Source: Pseudoruegeria sp. SK021 (GTDB lineage: Bacteria; Pseudomonadota; Alphaproteobacteria; Rhodobacterales; Rhodobacteraceae). Taken from it: a stretch of 64,000 nt of DNA. The notes beneath the pieces were generated by a model that saw nothing but the letters and a program-made list of their open reading frames with translations, had not been told where the DNA came from and ran no database searches. Location of the stretch: NCBI RefSeq assembly GCF_002119405.1, contig NZ_MTBG01000014.1, forward strand, positions 1 through 64,000, in the 5' to 3' direction. The position numbers and the translations under genes are program-made. Shown here one piece after another: positions 8,245-16,717 of this stretch; position 1 is the first letter of the stretch, and each line of letters starts with the position of its first letter.

Positions 8245-8790
8245 TTATGCGGCGGTCTTCCATTTGACCGGGGTCACGTAAACGATGCTATCACCGACGC
8301 TGACCATCACATCACCGTCCTGAATATTGACCTGAAGTTTCATCGCCCGACTTGCCAGTTTTGCCAGTTCGCTTGTGTCGGCCTCGGACAGATTTATCAC
8401 CTGAAGATTGTCAAAACGAGTGGTGCTGTTTTTGATCTTGTCCCACCACACTTCGGCGGTCCTGCCGCCGTATGGATAGACAATCACCTTGTCGGCTTTG
8501 CCACAGGATTGACGCAGCACCTTCTCGGTGGGAAGGCCCAAGGCGATGCACAACTCAAGTTCGCCGCTGAGGTTTTTCTGCCAAATGTCTGGCTCGTCAT
8601 CCGTTGACAGGCCCTTCGTCATTTCCAAATGTTCATGAGCATTCAGCGCAAATGCCAGAATGCGAACCATCAGCCGTTCATCCGTCTCTGAGGGATGTTT
8701 CGCAACGGTCAGTTTATGGGTTTCATAGTAATGGCGGTCCATGTCGGAGACAGACAGTTCAACTTTATAAATGGTGGCTTTTTGCGCCAT
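8245..8790 (-). CDS. yaeQ: YaeQ family protein
   Basis: This 181-residue YaeQ (DUF1321) protein opens with MAQKATIYKVELSVSDMDRH, the standard start of the family; a further in-frame start five codons upstream is therefore not used. Conserved pieces include Y-Y-E-T-H-K-L-T-V-A-K-H-P-S-E-T-D-E-R, I-A-L-G-L-P-T and V-I-V-Y-P-Y-G. YaeQ has a fold related to PD-(D/E)xK nucleases; a suppressor phenotype with RfaH is reported in enterobacteria, but its reaction is unknown. It converges with the hybrid kinase gene across about 185 bp that hold no evident terminator. Its job here cannot be deduced from the neighbours. Confidence 0.85.
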   Translation of the reverse strand: MAQKATIYKVELSVSDMDRHYYETHKLTVAKHPSETDERLMVRILAFALNAHEHLEMTKGLSTDDEPDIWQKNLSGELELCIALGLPTEKVLRQSCGKADKVIVYPYGGRTAEVWWDKIKNSTTRFDNLQVINLSEADTSELAKLASRAMKLQVNIQDGDVMVSVGDSIVYVTPVKWKTAA

Positions 8791-8979
8791 GACGTGTCCC
8801 AACATTTTGAAGATTGGGATGCCTACTGCGTCTGGTCACGGGACGAAAGCAGATAACGCCGGTGTCCCCCAACCTGAGATGATTGGTTTGGGCCGCGGCT
8901 CAGATGTTTAGAGAGCCACGTCAAGAACCGGTGTTTGCCATGGACCTTGCCCGACCGCGGCCCCGGACAAAGCTGCGGC

Positions 8980-9714
8980 TTATGAGGCGGGCATCCTCCA
9001 GCCTTCCGGTGCCTCACGGCGATAGCCGTCGAATAGGCCTCCCCCATCCGGCCTTAAAACATCTTGCGATAATCGGATGACTGCCGCCGTCTCATTCGTC
9101 GAAAATGCGGTTTCAAAGGCGGTCGTAAACTGTCGGTGAAACGTTGGATCAAGCTTCAGAAGCCGTCGGGGAATAGCTTTGCCTTTCGCCGCCCATTGGG
9201 TCTGCGACCGGCAATAATGAGTGGCAAGGACGGTGTAGAGTTCGGCAAGGACGGCGCGCAGTTCGTCAGGATTGCGTGGCGCGCGAATATCCTCCACCAG
9301 ATTACTGATGGCATAGCGCGAAGCCTCGCGCTCCGCTTGCTCCCACGGCGCAGGCCCGGCCTCAAGCACCTGTTTTGCCATGGCTTTAACGAAAAGCCCG
9401 ACATCCGAGTTTTCAGGGATTTCTACACCATCATTCACCATGTTGGACATCGACGGCACACCGGTAGGACGATCCACGTTTTTCATGAAATATTCGAGGG
9501 TTTGAACATCATGCATGAACGCCTCGACGGGCCAATCCATGAACGTGAAAGACTGTCGTTTTGCGGTCTCGACGCGGTCAAAGACGACAACAAGATCAAG
9601 GTCAGAGGACGCTGTTTCTTCTCCCCGCACCACTGAGCCCGCAAGCAGAAATGCCCGTGAGGTGGGAAACATTTGGTCCCGAATGTTACGGGCGACACAG
9701 AATGCGGATGACAT
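8980..9714 (-). CDS. Nucleotidyltransferase-fold protein
   Basis: This protein of about 244 residues belongs to the Pol-beta-type nucleotidyltransferase superfamily. The signature A-G-S-V-V-R-G-E-E-T-A-S-S-D-L-D-L-V-V contains the G-S and D-x-D elements that bind nucleotide and metal. The C-terminal half is helical, as in kanamycin-nucleotidyltransferase-like and MNT-type proteins. A longer reading of the frame would start with TTG at 9777; the ATG at 9714 is preferred because it leads directly into the domain. No HEPN partner gene is adjacent, so it is not an obvious MNT/HEPN toxin-antitoxin pair. Substrate unknown. Confidence 0.65.
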   Translation of the reverse strand: MSSAFCVARNIRDQMFPTSRAFLLAGSVVRGEETASSDLDLVVVFDRVETAKRQSFTFMDWPVEAFMHDVQTLEYFMKNVDRPTGVPSMSNMVNDGVEIPENSDVGLFVKAMAKQVLEAGPAPWEQAEREASRYAISNLVEDIRAPRNPDELRAVLAELYTVLATHYCRSQTQWAAKGKAIPRRLLKLDPTFHRQFTTAFETAFSTNETAAVIRLSQDVLRPDGGGLFDGYRREAPEGWRMPAS

Positions 9715-9864
9715 ATCGCGGGGCAATTTAGACCTCCCAATCGGCTTAAAAACGACGGCCTTGTCACATTGTTGCAAATCAATCGGTCAGTGTTCGTCGA
9801 AAAAGTGCGGTGCGTTTCGCCCGGATAAGCACGCCCGGCCAGCGCCGTTCGGTGTGCCGTGCCG

Positions 9865-9890
9865 CCCGGGTTGCCCGCTGTCAACCCGGG
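9865..9890 (-). terminator. Possible hairpin terminator of the sulfide-module operon
   Basis: CCCGGGTTG (9865-9873) pairs with CAACCCGGG (9882-9890) across an 8-nt loop, about 70 nt downstream of the stop codon of the MBL gene on the minus strand. There is no clear T-tract, so its function as a terminator is uncertain. Confidence 0.35.
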
Positions 9891-9960
9891 GCGGCGGAGG
9901 GACGGAACCCGCAGGACGGCCCAGATGCCACACCGCCAACCGGGCGCCCCCTTGCCCGGC

Positions 9961-10878
9961 TCAATCGAAGCGGTTCACCGGCAGTTTCAGGTAGTGGTTG
10001 CCGTCAGTCTCTGCTGGGGGCAGACGCCCGCCGCGCAGGTTGATCTGCAAGGCGGCAAGGATACGGTTTGGCAGCGCGAGCGTCGCGTCGCGCGTCTGGC
10101 GGCGATCGATGTAATCGTCACGCTTGGTGCCATCCTTGACGTGGATGTTGTTGGCTTTGTGCGCGTCCACCGTCGCTTCCCACCTCGGTTCTTTCCGATC
10201 CTTGGTGCCGTAGTCATGGCCGATATACAGCCGCGTGTTGCCGGGCAGCGCGAGGATCTCTTGGATCGACTCCCAAAGTTCGGCGGTGCTGCCGCCGGGA
10301 AAGTCCGACCGAGAGGTCCCAGCATCGGGTTGCATCAGCGTGTCATGCACAAAGGCCGCATCCCCGCAGACATAGGTAATCGACCCCAGCGTGTGGCCGG
10401 GCGATAGCATCACCGTCACCTCCAGATCGCCGATTTTAAAGGTTTCACCATCCTCAAACAGATGGTCGAAATCGCGGCCCGGATCAAAGGTGTCGGGCAA
10501 ATTGTAAAGATCCGCCCAAATCTTGGCGATCTCGGGCACCCGCGCGCCGATGGCATTGGGTGCGCCCGTGCGTTTTTTCAGATGCGCCGACGCCATGACG
10601 TGATCGGCATGAGGATGGGTATCCAGCACCCACTCCACCGTCAGGCCCGCGTCGGTCACAATCTTCAGCACCTGATCCATGCTCTCGGTTGAAAAGCGGT
10701 AATTCGCGGGGTCAAAGTTCCAGACCACATCGATCAGCGCCGCTTTCTTGGTGGTTGGATCGGCACAGATATACTGAATCGATCCGGTGTCCGGCTCGTA
10801 GATGCCCCAGACATCGGGGCTTCCGGGGCCGGTGGACGGGGACTGGCGCACCACCGGAGATTTAAGAGGATCAGGCAT
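9961..10878 (-). CDS. Persulfide dioxygenase-like MBL-fold hydrolase
   Basis: This 305-residue metallo-beta-lactamase-fold protein of the ETHE1/Blh group has HPHADH at 88-93 (the HxHxDH metal motif), then S-P-G-H-T-L-G-S, D-A-G-T-S-R-S-D-F and I-G-H-D-Y-G, which supply further ligands. Proteins of this group oxidise glutathione persulfide to sulfite with one Fe. Unlike the Xylella and Agrobacterium Blh proteins it carries no extra DUF442/rhodanese-like domain. It is the last gene of a minus-strand operon behind two YeeE/YedE genes, its ATG overlapping the preceding stop (TGATG). The divergent bigR gene indicates control by reactive sulfur. Cytosolic; no signal peptide. Confidence 0.85.
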   Translation of the reverse strand: MPDPLKSPVVRQSPSTGPGSPDVWGIYEPDTGSIQYICADPTTKKAALIDVVWNFDPANYRFSTESMDQVLKIVTDAGLTVEWVLDTHPHADHVMASAHLKKRTGAPNAIGARVPEIAKIWADLYNLPDTFDPGRDFDHLFEDGETFKIGDLEVTVMLSPGHTLGSITYVCGDAAFVHDTLMQPDAGTSRSDFPGGSTAELWESIQEILALPGNTRLYIGHDYGTKDRKEPRWEATVDAHKANNIHVKDGTKRDDYIDRRQTRDATLALPNRILAALQINLRGGRLPPAETDGNHYLKLPVNRFD

Positions 10879-11318
10879 CAGGCGGCTCCTTTTTTTGGGG
10901 TTGGGGTCAGATCGGGTGTGTGGCGGGCGACCCACATCCCCGTCAGCATGAAGGGCACGAAGATCAGTGTGCCAGTGGCCGCCATGGGCAGCGCGGTCAG
11001 GGCCGGACCGGGGCAAAAGCCGCCGAGCCCCCAACCGATACCAAAGATCGCGGCCCCGGTCAGCAGTTTGGGGTCAAGATCGTTGCGGGTGGGAACGCGA
11101 AAGCTGTGGTCGAAATAGGGCCGCTGCCGGGTGCGGAACAACAGCGCAAATCCCGGCGCAGTCACCGCGATGGCACCGCCCATGACAAAGGCAAGACTGG
11201 GGTCCCACGTGCCAAAGACATCCAAAAAGTTCAGCACCTTGGCCGGGTCCGCCATGCCCGATATGATCAGTCCCAAGCCAAAGATAAGGCCGGAAAGAAG
11301 CGCGAATATCTGTTTCAT
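10878..11318 (-). CDS. YeeE/YedE family sulfur transporter subunit (second half, PmpB-like)
   Basis: This 146-residue membrane protein has about four transmembrane segments. The C-terminal-half signature G-I-G-W-G-L-G-G-F-C-P-G-P-A-L includes the conserved Cys thought to relay sulfur. In YeeE/YedE proteins two such halves are fused to carry thiosulfate-like sulfur; here they are separate genes, as in PmpA/PmpB-type pairs. It follows the first half with a 1-nt gap and overlaps the persulfide dioxygenase-like gene. Import or export of sulfur species is inferred from the family and operon. Confidence 0.85.
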   Translation of the reverse strand: MKQIFALLSGLIFGLGLIISGMADPAKVLNFLDVFGTWDPSLAFVMGGAIAVTAPGFALLFRTRQRPYFDHSFRVPTRNDLDPKLLTGAAIFGIGWGLGGFCPGPALTALPMAATGTLIFVPFMLTGMWVARHTPDLTPTPKKGAA

Positions 11319-11319
11319 G

Positions 11320-11754
11320 TCAGGCTCCGATCAGGTGGCGCATGATGAACACGGTGACAAATGCCGCCGCCATGAACGTGACGGTGGCGACGATTGACCG
11401 GGCCGATCCGCGGCTGATGCCGCAGACGCCATGACCCGAGGTGCAGCCATTGCCATAGGTGGCACCAAAGCCGACCAAAAGCCCGGCCACAGCCATAAGA
11501 ACCGGGCTCGACGGCACCCATTGCTGCGGCCAGCCGCCCGAGACCAGCATCCAAAGCGGCGCGGCGAGCAACAAGCCTAGCACAAACAGGGCCGAAACGC
11601 CCCGCGCCTCGCCTTCTGTGCTGCGCGAAAACAGCCGCGAGGTCAGCCCGCTGATCCCAGCGATGCGGCCATTGGTGGCCATCAGCAGCACCGCCGCGCC
11701 CCCGATCAACATGCCGCCGCCGAGCGACAGCCAAGGTGTGAATTCGGTTTCCAT
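11320..11754 (-). CDS. YeeE/YedE family sulfur transporter subunit (first half, PmpA-like)
   Basis: This membrane protein of about 144 residues carries the N-half signature G-A-T-Y-G-N-G-C-T-S-G-H-G-V-C-G-I-S-R, with the conserved Cys residues of the family, plus about four transmembrane helices. The ATG at 11754 (METEF) is chosen over a TTG two codons upstream. It is the promoter-proximal gene of the sulfide operon and faces bigR across about 105 bp. It probably forms one transporter with the next gene product. Confidence 0.85.
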   Translation of the reverse strand: METEFTPWLSLGGGMLIGGAAVLLMATNGRIAGISGLTSRLFSRSTEGEARGVSALFVLGLLLAAPLWMLVSGGWPQQWVPSSPVLMAVAGLLVGFGATYGNGCTSGHGVCGISRGSARSIVATVTFMAAAFVTVFIMRHLIGA

Positions 11755-11859
11755 GTTCAAACTCCGTGATGCGCCGCCCCAAACTGCCGCCGGGCAGCCT
11801 TGCCGCAGGATGTCGTCCCCTATATATATTCAACTTCCGTAATATTAAACGAGTCTCAT
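11755..11859. promoter_or_regulatory. Divergent promoter region with AT-rich candidate BigR operator
   Basis: The 105-bp gap between bigR and the yeeE/yedE operon contains a strikingly AT-rich stretch in GC-rich surroundings: CTATATATATTC (about 11820-11831) followed by CGTAATATTAAAC. BigR and SqrR proteins are known to bind AT-rich palindromes overlapping the -10 of divergent promoters, so this is the expected operator position. The exact boundaries are inference. Confidence 0.5.
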
Positions 11860-12186
11860 ATGAAAAACACGGGCGATTTTCTGGAGGGCGATATCGCCGG
11901 GGCGGCGGCCCTGATGACGATGCTGGCCTCTGAGGCACGGCTGCAAATCCTCTGCCGGTTGCTGGACGGGGAAAAAGCGGTCGGGGACCTTGCCCGTGCC
12001 TGCGGGGTATCGCAATCCACCATGTCCCAGCAGCTGAAGCGGCTGAAAGACGCCGGGCTGGTCGAGGGGCGTCGCGCAGGCCAGACGATCTATTACCGGG
12101 TCACGGGGCGCGAAGCGGCAGCGGTACTGGAGACGCTGCACGGTCTTTACTGTGCCCGCCCGAATGGGGAGAACGCGGGCCATTAA
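11860..12186 (+). CDS. bigR: BigR/SqrR-type ArsR-family persulfide-responsive repressor
   Basis: This 108-residue ArsR-family winged-helix protein has its recognition region at about 42-65 (V-G-D-L-A-R-A-C-G-V-S-Q-S-T-M-S-Q-Q-L-K-R-L). Cys32 (I-L-C-R) and Cys98 (L-Y-C) occupy the positions of the redox pair that forms di- to tetrasulfide bridges in BigR and SqrR; Cys48 is extra. Persulfide would release DNA and induce the divergent sulfide-detoxification operon. The ATG at 11860 is preferred to an upstream in-frame start because the latter would place the AT-rich operator inside the gene. No strong Shine-Dalgarno is visible. Confidence 0.85.
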   Translation: MKNTGDFLEGDIAGAAALMTMLASEARLQILCRLLDGEKAVGDLARACGVSQSTMSQQLKRLKDAGLVEGRRAGQTIYYRVTGREAAAVLETLHGLYCARPNGENAGH

Positions 12187-12440
12187 AGGTGGCGCCCATG
12201 CGCTTGATCCGATCGCGCCGGTGGTGCCGCGCGACCCGGCGGGAGATTGGGGGATATCCGAGATGGTTGACCCACACGGATACCGCGTTCTGGGCACGAC
12301 GGCGGACGTGCTTGAAGGCTATGTTGAGAAACCGCTGGCAGTGCCTAGGCTGATCGCGTCAAATGGCGGTCGACAGCAACCCAGGATCGCCGCGGCCCCA
12401 ATACCCCGCCGCGGACCCGACAAGCAGATCGGAGTGCGGA

Positions 12441-13472
12441 ATGCGCAGCACCAAGGTTATTCATGTGGTGTCCTGCCACGCCGAAGGCGAAGTTGGCGAC
12501 GTGATCGTCGGCGGTGTCGCGCCTCCGCCCGGTGCGACCCTGTGGGAGCAGCGCAACTGGATCGCCAAGGATCAAACCTTGCGCAATTTCGTGCTGAACG
12601 AGCCGCGCGGCGGGGTGTTTCGCCATGTGAACCTGCTGGTGCCGCCCAAACATCCCGAGGCGCAGGCCGCGTGGATCATCATGGAGCCCGAGGACACCCC
12701 ACCCATGTCGGGATCGAACTCCATCTGCGTGGCGACCGTTTTGCTCGACAGTGGCATTATCCCGATGCAAGAGCCGGTGACCGAAATGGTGCTGGAAGCG
12801 CCGGGTGGGCTGGTGCGGGTGCGGGCCGATTGCGCCGATGGCAAAGCACAGCGCATCTATGTTGAAAACCTGCCATCCTTCGCGCACCGTTTGGCCGTGC
12901 CGCTGGACGTGCCGGGGCTGGGCAGCATCACCGTGGATACCGCATTTGGCGGCGACAGTTTCGTGGTGGTCGATCCCGAGGCGCTTGGCGTCGATCTGGT
13001 GGTCGAGAACGCCCGCGAACTTGCCGAGCTTGGGATCCGCATCACCAATGCGGCCAATGCGCAGTATCGCTTTGAGCATCCGGAAAAGCCCGATTGGACG
13101 CACCATTCCTTCTGCCTGTTTGCCGGAAAAATAACCCGCGACGGCCATGACTTGCGCGCGCAATCCGTGGTTGCCATTCAGCCCGGCAAACTGGACCGCT
13201 CACCAACTGGTACGGCTGTGTCCGCACGGATGGCGTTGTTGCATGCCCGCAATGAGATGGGGCCGAAGGATCGCCTGACCGGCGTGTCGATCATCGGGTC
13301 AGAATTTGATGGCCGGATCCTCGGCGCGGTCCGCGTGGGCGATCTGGATGCGATCCGGCCGGAAATCAGCGGTCGGGCGTGGATCACCGGCACGCATCAG
13401 CACATGCTGGACCCCAGCGATCCTTGGCCCGACGGCTATCGGATCTCGGATACGTGGCCGCGACTGTTCTAA
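12441..13472 (+). CDS. Proline racemase family protein with Ser/Thr at the catalytic positions
   Basis: This 343-residue protein is of the proline racemase superfamily, whose members use two facing acid/base residues. The first position, normally Cys in M-C-G-H, is Ser90 here (P-P-M-S-G-S-N-S); the second, normally Cys in D-R-S-P-C-G-T, is Thr256 (D-R-S-P-T-G-T). Cys/Cys or Ser/Cys pairs go with epimerases and a Thr at the second site with trans-3-hydroxy-L-proline dehydratases, so dehydration is the better guess, but Ser/Thr is unusual. The start at 12441 fits the family N-terminus; a longer frame from 12363 is less likely. It converges with the FAD dehydrogenase gene with only 9 bp between stops and sits in the hydroxyproline cluster. 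The 254-bp gap to bigR shows no other gene. Confidence 0.75.
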   Translation: MRSTKVIHVVSCHAEGEVGDVIVGGVAPPPGATLWEQRNWIAKDQTLRNFVLNEPRGGVFRHVNLLVPPKHPEAQAAWIIMEPEDTPPMSGSNSICVATVLLDSGIIPMQEPVTEMVLEAPGGLVRVRADCADGKAQRIYVENLPSFAHRLAVPLDVPGLGSITVDTAFGGDSFVVVDPEALGVDLVVENARELAELGIRITNAANAQYRFEHPEKPDWTHHSFCLFAGKITRDGHDLRAQSVVAIQPGKLDRSPTGTAVSARMALLHARNEMGPKDRLTGVSIIGSEFDGRILGAVRVGDLDAIRPEISGRAWITGTHQHMLDPSDPWPDGYRISDTWPRLF

Positions 13473-13481
13473 CGACGGGCG

Positions 13482-14732
13482 CTAGAAGCGTCCCGGTGCG
13501 AACGGCGCTAGGGAAATGGCCGGGGCGCGCCGCGATGCCAGCGCGGCCACCAATTCGGCGGTCCCCGCCGATTGGGTGAGGCCAAGATGACCATGGCCGA
13601 AGGCATAGATCACCCGGTCCGCACCGGGCGCACGCCCGATCACTGGCAGGCTGTCCGGCAGCGACGGGCGAAAGCCCATCCACGGTGTGCCGCCTTCGGG
13701 GACGAACCCGTCCAGAAACTCAGTCGCCTTGCGTACGAGGGTTTCGGCCCGCTTGAAATTCGGCGGCAACCTTAATCCGCCAAGTTCCACGGCACCGCCG
13801 ACCCTGACGCCATCGCCCAGCCGACTGACCACAAAGCCGTGGTCGCAAAAGGTCAGATGAACGCGCAGGTCGAACTGGGCGTTGGGAAAGGTCGTGTTAT
13901 AGCCCCGTTCGGTCTCAAGCGGGATCCGGTCGCCCACCATGCGGGCAAGCTGGTGCGACCACGCCCCAGAAGCGATCACCACCTGTTCGGCGTGGCGGTG
14001 TCCCAAATCAGTGACCACATCCACGCCGGTCTCTTGTGGGGTCAGGCCCCGGACCTCGGCGATCTCGATCTCGCCGCCGCGATCGACAAACTGGCGGGCA
14101 ATATGCTGGGTCCAAATGGCGGGATCGACGGTGCTGAGCCAGTCCGGCGTATAGCCTGCATGGGTGAACCGCCGATCCAGACCGGGCTGAATGTCCGCAA
14201 TGGCCCCGGGGGTGTCGAGCAGATCAAAGGCGATGCCGTGATCCTTGCGCCGCTCCCAACTGGGCAGGCTTGCGGCAAACTGGGCGGCGCCTTCATAGAC
14301 CTGAAGCTGACCGTCGCGCCGCAGCAGCGGTTCGCCCGCGACCTGAGGGATCAACCGCTCCAGCGCCGCGCGGGACTGTTGCATCAGCGCGGACTGGGCC
14401 GAAACCGCGGCCTCGTGCCGGTCCCGCCAACTGGCGCGCCAGAACCGCAGCATCCACGGCGCGATTTTCAGGGCATATTCCGGACGCAACGACAGCGGCC
14501 CAAGCGGATCAAGCAGCCATTTCGGTGCCTTGCGCATGATCCCGGGGGTTGCAAGCGGCTCAATCTCGGCAAAGGCAAACGCCCCGGCATTGCCGCGCGA
14601 GGTTTCCGAGGCCACGCCTTTGCGGTCCAATATGCGGACCTTGTGCCCGTCCGCCTGAAGCGCCAGCGCAGTGGTCACGCCAATGATCCCGGCCCCAATA
14701 ACAATGATTTCAGACGGGGCGGATTGAGTCAT
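13482..14732 (-). CDS. FAD-dependent D-amino acid dehydrogenase (probable D-hydroxyproline dehydrogenase)
   Basis: This 416-residue DAO-family flavoprotein has an N-terminal Rossmann dinucleotide motif (V-I-G-A-G-I-I-G-V-T at about 11-20) and a C-terminal F-G-H-G-H-L-G-L-T FAD-binding segment typical of DadA-like dehydrogenases. In the hydroxyproline pathway such an enzyme oxidises cis-4-hydroxy-D-proline, made by the epimerase gene just upstream, to 1-pyrroline-4-hydroxy-2-carboxylate, passing electrons to the respiratory chain. The gene is last in the minus-strand unit, 53 nt after the epimerase gene. D-proline or other D-amino acids are alternative substrates. Confidence 0.8.
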   Translation of the reverse strand: MTQSAPSEIIVIGAGIIGVTTALALQADGHKVRILDRKGVASETSRGNAGAFAFAEIEPLATPGIMRKAPKWLLDPLGPLSLRPEYALKIAPWMLRFWRASWRDRHEAAVSAQSALMQQSRAALERLIPQVAGEPLLRRDGQLQVYEGAAQFAASLPSWERRKDHGIAFDLLDTPGAIADIQPGLDRRFTHAGYTPDWLSTVDPAIWTQHIARQFVDRGGEIEIAEVRGLTPQETGVDVVTDLGHRHAEQVVIASGAWSHQLARMVGDRIPLETERGYNTTFPNAQFDLRVHLTFCDHGFVVSRLGDGVRVGGAVELGGLRLPPNFKRAETLVRKATEFLDGFVPEGGTPWMGFRPSLPDSLPVIGRAPGADRVIYAFGHGHLGLTQSAGTAELVAALASRRAPAISLAPFAPGRF

Positions 14733-14785
14733 GTGGGCACTCTGTTCAGGGCTAGAATTGGGTCAAGGGCCGGGCACGGCAAGGA

Positions 14786-15712
14786 TCAGATCCCGCCCCG
14801 GAACGGATCTTCAGGCAAGAAGATTAGGGTGCTTTCCGCCATCACATAGGCTTTGCCGGTGATCGACGGAATAACCCCGCCCTCCGGTCCGTGCCGATAG
14901 GACAGGCGATAGGTGCTGCCGATCACACTTTCCTGCACGATCTCGTCGCCTTCGCCAAGGCGGCCGTCTGCGGCAAGACAGGCCAGCCGCGCGGAACAGC
15001 CGGTGCCACAGGGCGAGCGATCATAGGCATTGTCCGGGCACAGCACAAAATTGCGGCTGTGCACCTCTGGGCTGTCGGAGGGGCCATAGAAGATGATGTG
15101 ATCCACCGCCAGACCGGCGGCCTCGCCCGCGCCCTGCGCTTGCAACGCCTCGCGGATCGCGATGCCCACATCCGTCAGTTGCCGCAGGTTCGAAGCCGTC
15201 ACCGGAACCGGGCTTGGGTCGATCAGGAAAAAGCCATTGCCGCCATAGGCAAGGTCGCCCGTCACGGTGCCAATGCCATCCACCGCCACCGAAATCCCAG
15301 ACGCAACACGGCGGCTTTCGATATTGGTCACCGTCACCGTGTTGGCATCAATGACCTCGACCGTGACCACCCCGACAGGGGTTTCGATCTTGTGGTGGCC
15401 GAGCCCGATCCGGCCCAGATGCACCAACGTGGCGGCCAGCCCGATGGTGCCATGGCCACACATCCCCAGCACGGCTTCAGCGTCGAAATAGATCACACCG
15501 GTGACGCAGGTTGGATCAACCGGCGGCACCAGCAGAGCGCACACCATGGCCACCTGCCCGCGCGGTTCCAGAATGACCGAGCGGTAAAAATCGCGATGAT
15601 CGGTGGCTAGGCTGCGGGCCCGGTCAGCCAGCGGCCCGGACCCAAGGTCCGGACCACCGTCAAGGATCACCCGTGTCGGCTCTCCTCCGGTGTGGCTGTC
15701 GATTACATGCAT
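14786..15712 (-). CDS. 4-hydroxyproline 2-epimerase (proline racemase family)
   Basis: This 308-residue proline-racemase-family enzyme has the full two-Cys catalytic pair: Cys85 in G-M-C-G-H-G-T and Cys235 in D-R-S-P-C-G-T-G. It should interconvert trans-4-hydroxy-L-proline and cis-4-hydroxy-D-proline. Its length and the H-T-G-G-E-P-T-R start match the family. The ATG overlaps the end of the DapA-like gene by 10 nt. Neighbouring dehydrogenase, deaminase and importer genes support 4-hydroxyproline rather than proline as substrate. Confidence 0.85.
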   Translation of the reverse strand: MHVIDSHTGGEPTRVILDGGPDLGSGPLADRARSLATDHRDFYRSVILEPRGQVAMVCALLVPPVDPTCVTGVIYFDAEAVLGMCGHGTIGLAATLVHLGRIGLGHHKIETPVGVVTVEVIDANTVTVTNIESRRVASGISVAVDGIGTVTGDLAYGGNGFFLIDPSPVPVTASNLRQLTDVGIAIREALQAQGAGEAAGLAVDHIIFYGPSDSPEVHSRNFVLCPDNAYDRSPCGTGCSARLACLAADGRLGEGDEIVQESVIGSTYRLSYRHGPEGGVIPSITGKAYVMAESTLIFLPEDPFRGGI

Positions 15713-16662
15713 TCAGCGATGACTCCGCCCTGCTGAGACCATGCCGCGAACCACTTGTTGAACTGGTGGAACTGCGCTTCGCAGAACCCGGCCTGTGACG
15801 CCGACAGCGCGTCGGATTCATAGATGTTCAAGCGATACTCTTCCTCGCCCTTCAGCACCATCATATGCTTGAAATACAGCACTAGATCGACGCCTTCGTC
15901 GAACTTTGCCAGCACCGAGAACGCCTCGGCCAGTTCACGCGCCCGCATATCAGCTTCAGGATCGCCCAAGGCAGCACGCCGCGACAGGGCCACTTGCAAC
16001 AGCGCCTCTTTCGGGAAGATCGTGCCGATGCCGGTGATCGCGCCGACCGCGCCACATTTGACGAAGCCGTGATAGACCTCGGTATCGACGCCGACCATCA
16101 GAATGACGTCATCCTCTTGCGAGGTGATGTATTCAGCCGCATAGCTGAGATCGTCGCGGCCACCAAATTCCTTAAAGCCGATCAGGTTCTTGTGCTCGGC
16201 GCGCAGGGCGAAGAAGACGTCTGCGCGGGTCATGTAGCCGTAGTATTTGCTGTTATAGATGACCGCAGGCACATCCGGCGCTGCATCAAGGATCGCCTTG
16301 AAGTGATTGCGCTGCGCTGCACCAGATTGGCCGCGCGACAGCACGCGGGGAATGACCATCAGGCCGGCGGCGCCGACCTTTTGCGCATGGGCGGCATGGG
16401 CGATTGCGGATTTGGTGTTGATCGCGCCGGTTCCGACGATCACAGGCACGCCCGCTTTGGTCAGGCGCTCGACGCCTTCCATGCGCTGCTCATCGGTCAG
16501 CAATGGCCAGTCGCCGCAAGACCCGCAATAGACGACGCCGGACATGCCCGCCGCGATCATTTCTTTGCCCTTGCGCACCAGCGCGTCGAAATCGGGCTGA
16601 CGATCCGGGGTGCAGGGGGTCAGCAAGGCAGGAATGGTGCCGTAAAATACATCTTTGTTCAT
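15703..16662 (-). CDS. DapA-family deaminase/aldolase (probable 1-pyrroline-4-hydroxy-2-carboxylate deaminase)
   Basis: This 319-residue dihydrodipicolinate-synthase-family TIM barrel has the Schiff-base lysine at K164 (L-I-G-F-K-E-F-G-G) and the partner tyrosine at about Y136 (V-I-Y-N-S-K). In hydroxyproline catabolism this family deaminates 1-pyrroline-4-hydroxy-2-carboxylate to alpha-ketoglutarate semialdehyde. It lies between aconitase X and the epimerase with a short gap and an overlap respectively, so one transcript is likely. The window contains no alpha-ketoglutarate semialdehyde dehydrogenase to finish the route. Other DapA-family lyases are possible, but the context favours this role. 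Confidence 0.8.
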   Translation of the reverse strand: MNKDVFYGTIPALLTPCTPDRQPDFDALVRKGKEMIAAGMSGVVYCGSCGDWPLLTDEQRMEGVERLTKAGVPVIVGTGAINTKSAIAHAAHAQKVGAAGLMVIPRVLSRGQSGAAQRNHFKAILDAAPDVPAVIYNSKYYGYMTRADVFFALRAEHKNLIGFKEFGGRDDLSYAAEYITSQEDDVILMVGVDTEVYHGFVKCGAVGAITGIGTIFPKEALLQVALSRRAALGDPEADMRARELAEAFSVLAKFDEGVDLVLYFKHMMVLKGEEEYRLNIYESDALSASQAGFCEAQFHQFNKWFAAWSQQGGVIAECM

Positions 16663-16717
16663 GGAAGTCGCTCCGTTTATTCGGGCTTCAGGGGAACCGC
16701 CACACTGGGCGGCACGA

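Noticed and set aside
8061-8267. Small plus-strand frame starting right after the hybrid kinase stop
   Set aside because: No ribosome binding site, no family resemblance, and it runs into the converging yaeQ gene.
8980-9714. MNT-type antitoxin of a HEPN/MNT toxin-antitoxin pair
   Set aside because: The nucleotidyltransferase motif is present but no HEPN gene is adjacent and the protein is larger than typical MNT antitoxins.
12152-12865. Plus-strand frame of 237 codons
   Set aside because: Composition is Arg-rich out-of-frame sequence overlapping bigR and the racemase-like gene; no family signature and no good start site.
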